Shown here: piece by piece, positions 46,945 through 59,437 of the stretch | Position numbering within the stretch: the stretch's first letter is position 1 | Layout: each line of letters starts with the position of its first letter | Assembly: GCA_036785325.1 (NCBI GenBank) | Contig: JAXIVH010000002.1 | Coordinates: 11,031,278-11,095,277, forward strand | Length of the DNA: 64,000 nt | DNA from: Urophycis tenuis | Taxonomy: Eukaryota; Chordata; Actinopteri; Gadiformes; Phycidae | Direction of reading: 5' to 3' | Notes under the pieces: model-generated | Database searches by the model: none | Told to the model about the DNA's origin: nothing | The model's input: only the letters and a program-made list of their open reading frames with translations | Translations under genes and position numbers: made by a program

Positions 46945-47410
46945 CGACAGCTCTCTCCACTGTGCCACCAAAACATCTGCCACTTTGCACATCATTTGGG
47001 TTTAAAAATGTTATGATTGCATAAGATTTCCTTCGAGACAGTGCTCTGCAGGGACTCGGACTCTCTCCAGCTCTCTCCACTGCTCCACCGAGAACCCTGC
47101 ATAATCTTGTCAGAGGTTATATTTGACACGACAAATCCCATAACATCGTTTGGTTTTAAAAATCATTACGTCACACATCCCTGGAGAGCACCCTCAGCAG
47201 GCCTAACACGTGGGTCTCCAGCACTGACAACAAACAGCTCTCTCCACTGCACTACCAGCTAGGACTTGGTCAGTGATTATGTTTGACATGTCCATTCGGA
47301 CAACATCGTTATATTTCCAAAATTACGTTAGGTTTCCATGGAGACTATGCTCTGCAGGGCCCGAACCCAGGACTCCACTGCTAACAAACCGGTCTGCTGC
47401 GCCATACAAT
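46945..47410 (-). repeat. Degenerate tandem tRNA-like (SINE-type) units
   Basis: On the minus strand 47356-47408 reads TGGCGCAGCAGACCGG, close to a polymerase III A box, and about 25 bases later GGTTCGGGCCC, close to a B box (GGTTCGANNCC). Similar starts with CAGTGGAGAGAGCTG lie at about 47248, 47082 and 46962. They are best read as decayed tRNA-derived repeats, not working tRNA genes. No intact cloverleaf was found. Confidence 0.4.
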
Positions 47411-47541
47411 CTGATTTAATACACGCATCAGGTCACACTTCACGCAGACCCACCCTCCACACCCAGGTCTTCGGAGAAGATAACCAAAAGTATTCTCCAC
47501 TGCTCCTACGTGACACCGGCCCAGTGTCACGGTGACACGCC

Positions 47542-47870
47542 AACCAGAACTAGAACACTTCTGCTGAAGAGGACCCAAACCCCAACCAGAACTAGAACAC
47601 TTCTATTGAAGAGGACCCAAACCCCAACCAGAACTAGAACACTTCTGCTGAAGAGGACCTAAACCCCAACCAGTCCTAGAACACTTCTGCTGAAGAGGAC
47701 CTAAACCCCAACCAGTCCTAGAACACTTCTGCTGAAGAGGACCTCAACCCCAACCAGAACTAGAACACTTCTGCTGAAGAGGACCTAAAGCCCAACCAGA
47801 AATAGAACAGTTATACTGAAGAGGACCTGAACCCGAACCAGAACGGTTCTGCTGAAGAGGACCCAACCAG
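47542..47870. repeat. 42-bp minisatellite, about 8 copies
   Basis: Units of AACCAGAACTAGAACACTTC followed by TGCTGAAGAGGACCYAAACCCC follow each other with a few changes each. The last units are shorter. Because 42 is a multiple of three, both strands show repetitive frames, but there is no sign of a protein. Confidence 0.9.
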
Positions 47871-48164
47871 AGCCTACATTTCAAAACAGAACCAAATGCT
47901 GAAATGAAACCTCTGCACTGGTTTATGAAATGACTGCACATGATTGGCTGGAACAGTTCTCAGGTGATGTCACTGGGCTAGTCAAACTAATTACATCACT
48001 CTGAACCAATCTGGGCCAATTATCACCTGTTGAGTTGGTGCTGTGTTTGTGGTTGGAGGTGATGGTTTGGGGCGTGTGTGGTGTGTTGGGTGGAGCTGGT
48101 GGTTTTGGATGGATGTGGGGTTGGGGAGAGTTGGTGGCGTTGGGTGGAGGTGGTGGTTTTGTGT

Positions 48165-48220
<56 letters not shown>

Positions 48221-49688
48221 GCGTGTGCGTGTGCGTGTGTGTGTGTGTGTGTGCGTGGTGGTATTAGGTGGTTGTCGTGGTATTGAGTGGAGGTGGTGGT
48301 GTTGATTGGAGGTGGTGGAGTTAATTGTGTGTGTGGTGTTGAGTGTGTGTGTGTGTGTGGTGTTGAGAGTGTGTTGTGGTGTTGGCGTGTGTGGTGGTGT
48401 TGGGTGGTGGTGGTGTTAAGTGTCTGTGGTTTTAGTGTGTGTTGTGGTGATGGGTGTGTGTGGTGTTGGGTGTGTGTGCTGGTGTTGGGTGTGTGTTGGC
48501 CCTACAGGCATCGTGTAGACCAGGATGTCTCTGAGTTCTGCCAGACCTGCAGCCAGTGTGTCACTGAACAAATGTTTTAATGCTCTTCATCAGATTAGTC
48601 CGTAGAGAGCAGCAGGTCGATGGTGCACCGCGGGGCCTGATGTGTAATAGCATTATCCTGGGCTGGGATTGGCAGACACCAGTGGACGCTCCCATTGATC
48701 CAGCAGCACTCTGTGATGCTGAACCAGCCCTCTTTCATTTGTTGATGAAATATTGATATTGGCCAGGATCTCCTGTTGGAGACCAGCTCTATGGTAGAGC
48801 TGCAGGGTATCTCGCTGTGTATTTGTAGTGCTTGGATGTTGTGTTTTTGGGGTGAATTTATATTTAATGAGATTTCTGTTGGGCTTCTGCAGGGAGTCAG
48901 CAGCCCCCGAGGGTGTCTTGCAGCTATCAGTACACCAGCTCATTCCTTCCTTCCTTCTGCCTTGAGATGAGTGCAGAGATCTGGATCAATATACCATTTG
49001 ACTCAGATATTACCAGGAGTCACCACTTATATGTTAACTGCTTATGCTACGCCGTGAACAAATGACTAACGGGCTAACTTTAGCACCACTGTGTTGTAAA
49101 ATCTATCCATTAGCCAGAGCCGTGGCATTCAAGAAGTTATGTTCTTAGTTTTCTTATACCCTTAAACAATCCACTTATCGTTTTTGTTTTCGCAGAGAAA
49201 CCAATGGACTTTTTACAACGCACTCTGTTGGAGAGGCAGCTCTGTTACCTCTGATTCCCGCTTGGATTTCAATTAAGACAAGAAGGAACCTGATCTTACT
49301 GTCTGATTTGCAATAGAATAAACGAGACACTAAGCTCAGTTAGGGTTGATGCAGAACCACAGCCAGAGACTTTCCTGCCGGGTAAGAGGCATTTAGATCA
49401 ATACTGGTTACCCCATAGGCCAAAGCCCCCCACAGCCGCTAATAAATCCACTCAACAAGCCTCCATTCATGTGTACACGAGTAAAATCATGCCATGATGT
49501 AGTCCTCCATTCCGTTACTGTAGAAAGTACTCAGCGGTTGTGATGTGTTAACCTGACGCGCTAAATGGTTTGTTGCACAGAACCATCTGGGACCATCTAG
49601 TTGTCCTTGGAAACTGTATGGAGAAGGCCAAGCGCTTTCAAAAAATACTTTGTGTGTGATTGGATGAACCATCAGTCTATAACGTGTC
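47871..49688. other. Non-coding; TG-rich low-complexity block (about 48030-48500)
   Basis: A GGTGGTGTTGGGTG-type minisatellite-like block surrounds a (TG)n tract at about 48160-48255. After it comes ordinary sequence without recognisable genes to 49688. Confidence 0.5.
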
Positions 49689-50014
49689 GCGTAGATCAGT
49701 GGTTCTCAACTGGTGGGTCGCGACCCAAAAGTGGGCCGCGAACCCGTTGGTCGCGAGCCTTTGTCCGGGTAAAAAAAATCTTCATAATCTTCAAAATCAT
49801 GTGCTTTTATTTTGAAGAGGATTTTTTATGCAGCGGAGAGCCGTCTATTTGAAGTGACTGAATAGTTTAATAGTACATTTACTGAAGTGTTATCTTATAT
49901 TAAATGCCTTTGAGAAGTTGAACATTTTCCTTGATTTGGGTCACGGCTCGTCGTTAAGGGGGGAAGGTGGGTCCCGAAGCCAGTTGAAACCAGTTGAGAA
50001 CCACTGGCGTAGAT
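49689..50014. mobile_element. Small hAT-type MITE with 8-bp target duplication
   Basis: The 310-bp element (49697-50006) begins with CAGTGGTTCTCAACTG and ends with its exact reverse complement. GCGTAGAT flanks it on both sides (49689-49696 and 50007-50014). GTGGGTCGCGACCC near its left end is a familiar hAT-type repeat motif. It has no coding capacity. Confidence 0.9.
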
Positions 50015-51217
50015 CACGTAGTTCCTCGTAGGATTCTCAGCCCAGCTGCCTCGCAAGGTAAGTGACGTGGACGACCTCATAAAGCGCGGTGGACGAGATG
50101 TGTCAACATGAATTATCCATGAAGAACCCAACAAGGGTGAATAACCGCCGCTGACCGCTTCCTGATTGGAGTCATTTGAAGAAGCCGTTGGGCTTTGTTT
50201 TCCTTTAACGCCACTGTGCTCTTGCGTTGCAAAATCTGTCTCTCTGTGGGACAGGTTTTCAGTGTTTTTTTTTTTAGAGTGTTTTAAGAAACGGATTTTG
50301 GTCTTAAGTGTTTGGCACGCCCATCCTTTAGTCTGCGTTTGTTTTATGTCTTATTTCAAACAAAGACCCAGACAACTCTGACATGGTTCCTCTCAGCTTA
50401 GTCATTTGTTCGTCACATGTCTGGGATTTCCATAAATAGAGAGATGGTAGGCCTATTTCCATTGGGTGCAGGTGCTTCAGTGGCGATGGTGTTGAAAATT
50501 GCAGACACAGAACTTCTGATCCCGGAAGAGAAATATTACTCAGTCTTTTAGATACGTTGATAAAACACATTAAAAAAATATTTGGTAGTAAAGTGAGAGT
50601 TGGATGCTACCTCAACATTACATCAAACATACTGAGTTGAACATCCCCTGATCACAAAACCTGAATAATAAACGTAGGCCTATGTGACAAACAATCACAT
50701 ATCTCCGTCTCCTACACATAAACTAATAGCAGCTTAATTGTTTCCACCCGATCTGTATCGAATCCCAGAACTGTAAAGTGTTTCTTCCAGCTATGTGTGT
50801 TTTCATCTCGGCGTGCCTGCCGCGTTGCGCCGGGTGCCGGCTGACAGCTGTGATGTAGTGCATAGAGGTCTGCTGTCTGAAGACCCGCTCCATCTCGCGG
50901 GCTCCTCCTCTGCACCTCCAACCAGCGCACCGAGGGCTTTCATCCCGCTGAGTCAAGCACTTTGCTGCTCATCTGCAGGATATTAGCGCAGCCCGAGGTT
51001 ATTCATAGACTATCAAACTGTATCTGCGCTCGGGAAACGCTGAGCACTGTGCGAATATCAATTAAATTAGAGAAGCGCGCCTGTTGCTGAGGCTGAGTTT
51101 TGCTTCGTCGTTTGGACACGCCAGCGGGGCTCCTGCTAAGCAAACACACACAAGCAGCATGTCGTGCACGTACACAATATGCACTCGGACACAGACAGGA
51201 ACAAACGCAAGCCTGCA

Positions 51218-51221
<4 letters not shown>
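50015..51221. other. No gene recognised
   Basis: Mixed sequence with short chance frames on both strands. A moderately GC-rich patch near 50800-50960 has no protein similarity that I recognise. Confidence 0.45.
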
Positions 51222-51300
<79 letters not shown>

Positions 51301-51386
51301 GAACAAATGCAAGCCTACACACGCACACAGACACACACACAGACAATATGCACTTCAACACACACACACACACACACACACACACA
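51222..51386. repeat. (AC)n microsatellite pair
   Basis: An AC run (about 51222-51292), a spacer repeating GAACAAAYGCAAGCCTRCAC from just upstream, and a second AC run (about 51358-51386). Confidence 0.9.
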
Positions 51387-52219
51387 GCCGCGTGCCAATG
51401 AACACGCTTTTACCCTCACATCTGATAAGCATTCATCATTAACTATTGTAATGCATATGAAATGATGCAGAACACTCAGTAGGCCTACTCACTGACATTT
51501 ATTATGGTGGTTTGGTTCTCGTGGGGTTGGTAATGTGGTTTAAATGCTTCATGCGTACAGCTCTATTGCTAGGAGCAACAACAAAGATGTGGTATAACTC
51601 TTGGTTAGGGTTCAACGGTAAAACAGTTTTAAACAAGGAACACTTTGTGTGTGTGCCAAGCTCCTTCCCCTGTGTTTCACCCTTATAAAGGCCTTTCAAA
51701 GTGTTACTGAAGCCAACGTGGCTTTGACAAAATGGGAGCACAGCTAGCAGGCGTAGCTTTAGCACATGTGTTAATGTTCTCTTTGGTACTGTTTAACTTG
51801 TTAGCTGGCAATATTAAGCAGTAGTGACAAAAAATGTGTTAAACAAGCATGTATTAGTTGATTTAAAAGTATTATAGCCTATATTATATGGTTTATATAT
51901 ATTTTATATATAGTTTTAATTTAAGTTAGTTATAAATAAACAATAAGGTTAGTGAGTAAATATTGAATACTATTAAAATAGGCTATATAGATAACAGTTT
52001 GTAATGTTTACTTTGGACATTACAAACACTTTAAGTTTAGCAGCAAACACTGACACATTGCATTGACAACATTTAAAAAGCTAGGATCTCGACAGAATGC
52101 TAAAGAATAAGTGCAACAAGAATGTAGATCCGCTTTAACTACAAACAATCCATGTAAACCATAAGTGCAGCAGAACGACAATACATAAAAATCCATATCA
52201 CAATAAACAAAGTGCCTGT

Positions 52220-53569
52220 CTACTCAGGATGCACGCAAACGGCCACGTTCTTGTGTCTCTCCCAGTAATGGGATTCTTCCGGAAAACTCCACGCGGCCGC
52301 GCTCTCCTTGTGACGGCTGACGGCGTGGACCACAAAGCCGCTCAGCTGCTTCTCCAGGACCTCCACCACGGCCTGGGCGTTCCCCTTCCTCCCCTGGCTC
52401 TCCATCAGCTGCTGGATGAAATCTCGAGGAACTTTCGGGGGGCTGCCCACGCTGTAGGACACCACCAGGTTGATGTGGTTCACCTGGAGAACCTCGAACC
52501 AGTTCTGACCCGCCACGTGATGGAAGTGTTCGCCGGCTCTCCAGTTCCGATAGGTGCTGCCCGAGTGGTTGATGACCCTCACTGACCAGCTGACCCAATC
52601 GTACTTCCCCACCAGGAACTCTTGGAGCGCCTGGGCGATGTCTGGGAGGTTGTGCTGGTCTTTCTCCTTGAGCAGCCGCTGAGCGTCCAGCTTGGCTTGT
52701 TCGGGGAAAGCTGCCACGCACGCCTCGATTGTGGCCTTCATTCTGGACTCTACTTTTTCGATTCTGTTGCTCCAGTCCTGGATTTTGTCCTCTTCCTCGT
52801 CTTCCTGGGTGAGGGCGCAGTGACCCAGAAGAGCAATCAAACCCAGGCAGAAGAGCTCCTTCATCCTCACACAGAAGTCTTCCAGGAGACGTCGGTTCTT
52901 CATAACATACCTGCAACATGACAGAACAAGGTTATTGCTGGTTGTGTTTAGCTTGTGCTTCTTCTACGGTATGCAACACTAATAAGTATGATTTTCGCTG
53001 TTAGGGTTAATGGCAGGAGCCTAATCCCTAAGACCAGATCCGATAATCAGAAGTTGGTAAAAGCGTAGCCCTCACCTCTCCACCACGTCTAGAACAGACT
53101 CCCCAAAGCTGTTGGTGCCCATCATGGCGTCATACAGCACATGGAGGTTCTTCTCTCCGCCGGTCCTGGCAAAGTGATCCAGAAACAGCTTGGTCTTCAC
53201 CTCATGGAACTGCGGCTTGGCCTCCAGGATGTCCATATACTTCCTGAACTGATTCCTCACGTTCTCCTCCACGGAGAAGTACTGGGTGTCCAGCCGGCTC
53301 TTCTGGATCTCACAGTCGATGTCCTCCAGCTGGCTGGACAGGACGTCCAGGCGGTTCCGGACGGTGATGAACTGCTCCTTGACGTAGAACACCTCCTTGC
53401 TCTGGACGTTGTGGAGACACAGGCGGAGCACTGGGGCGGCGGCCTCACAGAGGGGGAAGAGCTCCCCGACCGCACTGGCCAGCACCTCCGCCCCCCTTTC
53501 AAACATCTCCATCGCCGCCTCAATGGCCTCCTTCTTCTGGGCCACCGCTCTCTCCAGGGGACTGCTCAT
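52220..53569 (-). CDS. Rapunzel-family protein, two coding exons, 394 aa
   Basis: Exon 1 is 53569-53076 and exon 2 is 52910-52220. The donor AG|GTGAGG and acceptor TTGCAG|G fit the GT-AG rule, and the join keeps the frame (R, then YVMKNRRLLEDF). I chose the ATG at 53569 (MSSPLERAVAQKKEAI) because family similarity starts there; an upstream ATG at 53605 is in frame. The first 240 residues are rapunzel-like: a helical N-terminus, then ENVRNQFRKYMDILEAKPQF, then GGEKNLHVLYDAMMG, then a hydrophobic segment FCLGLIALLGHCAL. The last 140 or so residues (from about ALQEFLVGKYDWVSWSVRV) are a domain absent from the other three copies here. Rapunzel proteins have no known enzyme activity; a zebrafish mutant points to skeletal and fin growth. 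I cannot say which numbered paralogue this is. Confidence 0.8.
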
Positions 53570-53609
53570 GGTCTGATGTCCAGGAACATTCAGGGATTCA
53601 AACACATGG

Positions 53610-54141
53610 AACTTGGTTAGGCATGACTGGGGAAAATGATGTTGTGGAGAAAGGAAAACGCAGTTCTAATTGTAATACTGACGAATTGATAGGGTTGATT
53701 GCTCCTTTACATTAAAATATTCATATTAAAGTGATTTGAAGTCATACTCTACAGTGCTACCTTACAAGCTTGTGACAATGGGTACCTGTTGCTGATTTGT
53801 ATGCACACCTGTCAACCCCACCCCCTTCCAAATATCATACCAATAAAATGTTTAATAAGCACTGTGCTTTCATTGGCTGAATCAGTGGCCGGCACCACCC
53901 AATATTGAATGCTAATTGGACTTGGAGTGTCTGTCAATTGGTCTTTATTATTGCAGTAATTCCTGGAGAGAAACAAATTGAATTAACTAGCGTGAGAGTG
54001 AGAGTGTCTGTTAGGTATTGTTGGTGTGATGTCCTTCTATAAACATTAGTATTTGTCTGTATTATTTTGTCAATTATCCAAACTGACTTACAGTGCATTC
54101 AAATAAATTGTTGGCAAACTTGCCAAAATTGCTTTATTCAT
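53610..54141. other. Upstream region of the two-exon rapunzel gene
   Basis: No gene is seen. This should hold the promoter or a 5' UTR intron of the minus-strand gene. No TATA box or clear acceptor could be fixed with confidence. Confidence 0.35.
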
Positions 54142-54865
54142 TTAAAGTGATGGTCCGGAGTAAAATTCACCCTGAGGTAATTTCCACCAATAATCCAGCC
54201 AAATACCCCCTCAGATGCATTTTTAGCGACGGTCAATATTTATCAAGTTTAGGGGTATCAGCCGAATGGCTTAGTATTGGAGTGTTCGGTACAATGTGTA
54301 TATCTCGTAAATTACCCCACTAATAATGCATGGATTGTTACCCAACTTCTGTAGTATGGTCTGTACTCACAAAACGAGGCATTTTAAAGTTTGTAAGTAC
54401 ACCAGGAGTTTATTTAAAAGAGCACTTTTCTGATAGCTTCAACTCGCTGTTGCTAAGGCTACCGCTGCGTCGACGTCTCTTCCATCTTTCCGGATAAGTT
54501 CGTAAAAGTCCTGTTCAAAACTCACAAGTGTAAGGAAAAAGTTAGTCAATTCAACACTCCATCGAAATGTATTGACAACTGGAATAATTGAATACTTGAA
54601 ATTAGATGGAGTGTTGAATTCACTAACTTTTTCCTTACACTTGTGAGTTTTAAAGAGGACTTTTACAAACAATCCATGCATTATTAGTGGGGTAATTTAC
54701 GAGATATACACATTGTACCGGACACTCCAATACTAAGCCATTCGGCTGATACCCCTAAACTTGATAAATATTGACCGTCGCTAAGAATGCATCTGAGTCG
54801 GTATTTGGCTGGATTATTGGTGGAAATTACCTCAGGGTGAATTTTACTCCGAACCATCACTTTAA
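54142..54865. mobile_element. Fold-back DNA element flanked by TTAA
   Basis: TTAA at 54142-54145 and 54862-54865 flank ends AGTGATGG and CCATCACT. The outer arms (about 54146-54335 and 54668-54861) are nearly exact inverted repeats of about 190 bases. A second, inner inverted pair (about 54503-54565 and 54603-54665) forms a palindrome of its own. TTAA duplications are known from piggyBac-type elements. There is no coding capacity, so it is a MITE. Confidence 0.85.
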
Positions 54866-56558
54866 GAAGAAGAAGAAGAAGAAGAGAGGACCTTTCAGCC
54901 TTTATTGGTCATTCTCAGTATTTTTTAGATATGGGAATGAAATTTGTTCTCTGCATTTGACTGATCCTGTTGCCACAAATGGTTGGTGAACATTTCTGGG
55001 TTATATTTGTCTAAAATGCGTTGAACATTGTTAAAATGTGAAATTCTTTGTAAAATACAAGAAGTCTGCTACTTCCAACAGAAAATGCTTTTCCCAAGTG
55101 GTAGTTTACTACTGAGAGTGTCTTCAGATTGTAGTTCTTTAAACTCATAGGTGGGAGTCAGTCTGCTAAAATGGGGGGTTGTTACATTGGGGTTTGAAGA
55201 CAGAGCCTTCACCTGGGGGTTGAATAATCTTTCTATTATTATTACAAATATTGGCCCTTGGGTTAAGGGCCTCGTCATGATCATGGGCCCCTGGGCATTG
55301 GCTCTGTGTAGATAGCTCCACCCTCTCATGGAAAAACAGAATGGGCTTTGTCCAAAAGATGACACTGTCATCAGAACAAGTGTGAGCAGTTTTTGGAAGA
55401 GACTTACAACATGAATACCTAACATAAAGTGTCTGTGGGGGTATTGCATGTCTGGTCTTGGAAAGAGAAGATCCTGTTATACAGGACTAACTGGATCCCA
55501 GCACTGGGCTTCAGTGGCATTACGTTTGTTATGTCCCTGTCTTCTTCAGACAGGGTCATCATTTTTTTATTAAGAATATTTATTGTATTCTATAGGCTGA
55601 TGTCAACTAAAGGCATATGGAGTGAGATGTCAGGTCAGCTTAGAATCATTAATCCAAAAAAGAATTAATAAAAGAACAATGTCGATGATAGGCCAACAGT
55701 ATTATGATGAACAATTCATTTAAATGTGGTCTCTTTTCATGGGGTCTGGAGTAGCCTTCTGTCATATCTTATGTATCACTTGTGAAATGATTAATGCATT
55801 TCGTGATCAAGCTGTGGCCCCAAAGGGAATGCGTATAACAGTAGCCCTGAATTCTACATAAATATATACGACACACACGCCCTTGAGTTTGTTTACTAGT
55901 CATTGTGCACAGCGGCCACACCAAGGCCGAGCAATGTTTAGAAATCCCTTCTCATCCTCCTCTGCGTCCGAGCATATATTATCCACTCCAATGGGATTCG
56001 ACGCACTCCGTATCGGATACGCATAGCCGAGATAGTGCGTCAATGAATCAAGTTTGTTCCGCACAATTCTATTGGAAAACTAAACCAACAACAAGATAAC
56101 ACACAGATCTTTCACCTTTCTCGAACATACAACAGCAAAATCACCATTGAGTCGAAATAAGTACAAACCATGGTAAGCTGATGTGCGGTAGAAAACAACA
56201 GAAAGTCATGCGCACTAAACAGGAATGCACCCTTTACGCTCGAATTCCGCACGGACACACCTCACAGTTATCCGTGCTGTTGATGGATGTGGAGCCATCG
56301 CTCACCCACTCCTCAAATATAGGCTACAGCTTCGTTTCTGTACCTCAAGCAGACGGCTCTTGTCCTTCGCGCCTGACTGGACTTAGCAGCAGCTGCAATT
56401 TGTTTTGTTTTTTTGTTTTTTGTGGTGAGTTGGTGGAAATTCCCACGGTCCTGGCTCTCGCTGTTAGGTGGAAGGGTCAGAAAATAACCAGAGAGAGAGA
56501 TGCGCACCAAGGCTCTGTCATCAGTTTGTCTGTGCGTGCGTGGAGCCGGGGAGAGAGA
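54866..56558. other. No gene recognised
   Basis: A short GAA run (54867-54888) lies beside the fold-back element. The rest has only chance frames, including 56181-56711, whose C-terminal half is the GA microsatellite. Confidence 0.45.
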
Positions 56559-56691
<133 letters not shown>

Positions 56692-57965
56692 GGGGAGTGA
56701 GTGGGGGTTAAGAAAAAAATAGAAAAAAATAGGTGTGTGAGGAAGGAGAGACAGGCAGTGAGCGAGAGAACCCGCTAAATTATTCTATTGCTTATTTTCT
56801 GCGTTTGGCAAAATTATGGGTTGTATATTTTGAACAGTATGGGATTTTGTTTGTGTCAAATTGCGCATTTTGTATTCTACGCATGATTTATTAAGTAGGC
56901 TACCCTTGGATGCCTTCTCTGAACGCTGTGAGACGAAAGAAGATGGATGTTAGGTAAGATGGTGTCACCATGCTGTTTGCTTTTGTGTTCACTTTTTGAT
57001 GGTTGTTTGACACTAGATCTATATCAAATCATTGCCTACTCAGATCAGGCTTTGTACTCATGTTTAATCACTGGCAATTTTGGGGCATTTTTTTTATTTT
57101 ATAGTACACATAGGCCTATGCATTCATCGTTCATTTATAAGGAATATTACCTCAGAAATTGTCTGTGACGATTTTTATAAGGCATTGAAATGATCGAATT
57201 AGGATCTCAGTATTCTTCTGCGTCTGGCACGCGCACAGGGAGCGTTCGCGTTGATCATGGAGAGATAATTCTCCAATTAGGCGTTGTTGTTTTTTTTATT
57301 GCTGTTGTTTTCCATTGTGTTACTATTCGATTAGACAAATAACCTAATTCACGCGTGCTTGCCAATCGTTTCTCTGTCTTCCAGTATAGAATCAACGAAA
57401 ATATTTGCGGGCATTGATCACTAAAATCCATTACCTCACGCTCCGTCCGTGCTGGGGTGAGAATGACGCACCTCGTCTCAAGCGCAGGTAAGACATGTTA
57501 CATTACATTACATAGGCCTACCTTTCCAACGGCCTATCGTTTGTTTTCTAAATGTCTCCATGGCAGAGATTCCCCCTTTGATCCACCAACACAGAAGGAT
57601 CTTTACACAAAACCAGTTTTACGGGACGATGAATGAGGGTCATAGCAAAGGTGCTTAACTTGCTTTGTCTTCCTTTTCTTCCTATCACGCAGTAGGCCCT
57701 ATTACACTTTTTCTAATCAGATTTGCACCAGGGTTAAGCGTAATGTTTATAATTTACGCAAACATAACATACCTTTAAGAGCAGTGATTTGCATAGGAAG
57801 TTTAAGGAACAGTGAGGCTTGAGCGCTCAGCTGACCTCATACCGCATAACATGGGTTCATTACGCCCCCTTGTGGAAGTATTATTAACAACATGGTTCTC
57901 TGCCCCTTGAATTTAAGTTACGGATTAATTGATCCCAATAATAAATACATCATATTGTAAAATAA

Positions 57966-57990
57966 TAACAAGTACTACTACTACTACTAC

Positions 57991-58044
<54 letters not shown>
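57966..58044. repeat. (ACT)n(AAT)n microsatellite
   Basis: Mirror counterpart of the left-arm (ATT)n tract, with an added ACT part. Confidence 0.95.
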
Positions 58045-58046
<2 letters not shown>

Positions 58047-58519
58047 TTAAATGTTTTAATCGAATATAGCACTGCAGGCTTAGGCCTACTTAAAATCCAA
58101 ACCCCCCAAAAAGTCCAGTGGAAAAAGGAACAATGATTGTGTATTCTATTTGTGCTTGTAAATACTAAATGAAAATAGGCCTATAGGCCTTATATTTCAA
58201 AAACAATCCAGAAATGGTTGTAGATATAGGCCTAATAAGTAGTAAATCGAAACCAGACGTTTGAATACGGCACAAGGTAACGGTTGATCAAAGTGATCTG
58301 GAGGATCTTGATACCAACTTATTGCTCTGCGACACGAAGTTTAACGTCGTCGCAGGTGACGTCTTCAGGCGACACCTAAACGTACTGCTGGATGTACCAG
58401 TGTCAGGAGGTGGCGCCGTTTCTACATCCTATAACCTTGGGAAACAACTCGGTCAATGTGCACACACGACATAACGACAACGACAAAGTCACAGTATTCC
58501 AGCCTGTTGGGTTATAGTG

Positions 58520-58525
58520 TTTATT
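58520..58525 (-). terminator. Polyadenylation signal AATAAA, right-arm rapunzel gene (predicted)
   Basis: The motif is conserved with the left arm, but here it lies about 910 bases downstream of the stop codon because of the extra segment 58550-59340. A nearer signal may now be used. Confidence 0.45.
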
Positions 58526-58545
58526 CAGAGTGCTGCATAGAATAC

Positions 58546-59340
58546 ATAAGTGCAACAAATATCATACAAAAAGTGTAAAGAATATTCACAAATATGACAT
58601 TTTCCAAAGAAACTGGCAGATAACTGTATTCTCCCATCCCCACACTGTTAGGCTATAATTCAATCTAAAGATAATGCAGTTTATATATTTAACTTTGTGT
58701 ATTCGGAAAAATGGATTCGGTTTTGTTTTGTTTGGTTTTTGTTTGGTATTGATTTTGTTGTGTTTAATTGTAGTTTTCTTAAAATATAAACCCTTCATAC
58801 ACTTCTTATCACCAACTCCTTAGTGTTCATCAACAAGAAAAAAAAATACAAAATTGTTGGTTGGAAAATAATGAAGGACATTTAATGTTAGACATCTGCA
58901 GTTAAACACGTGTACAAAGTAACATACATTGATGGACGGCAAAGTGTCGCAGTGCTACGATAAGTTGGCTTATCGTGAGTTGGCTTGTCATGAGTTTCAG
59001 AAAACCATGTTATGTGTGGTTAAGGTACTTTTGGTCAAAGTTACGTCCTACACTTACCAACCGCCTGACAGCATGTAACCCACCCCCATTCAAGTCAGTG
59101 GAAAAAAAAGCCAGATTATACGAAGCTATGGAGTCCACGTCTCCACTGCCCACCCCCAGGTAGTAGAGAAGCAGGCCAGCCGGTAGAGAGAAAGAGGAAA
59201 CAATAGGAACAGCTCTCCTGTTGTGTTGTCAGCACACGAGTCCACCTCATTGACTCTACGAGACTCCCCTCAGGGTAACATCCCTACTCTGAAACAAGCA
59301 GCCTGGACAGAGAAGATCATCAAGGAGATGGAAGAAAAGT
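58546..59340. other. Extra segment in right arm, downstream of the rapunzel gene
   Basis: It has no counterpart in the left arm. It is A/T-rich on the left, with no gene and no clear transposon ends. It may be 3' UTR of the right gene. Confidence 0.4.
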
Positions 59341-59437
59341 GCAGAAGGCAGAGAGAGAGACACTGACAAGGAGATGCTGGGCGCAGTCCTGTAGGAGAAT
59401 GCCGTGGGAGTCAATCTCCTCCTCCTCCTCCTCCTCG

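Noticed and set aside
47356..47408. Functional tRNA gene
   Set aside because: Only box-like words are present; no acceptor stem or full cloverleaf could be drawn.
47542..47870. Possible CRISPR array
   Set aside because: The 42-bp units are directly adjacent with no variable spacers, and the context is animal DNA; it is a minisatellite.
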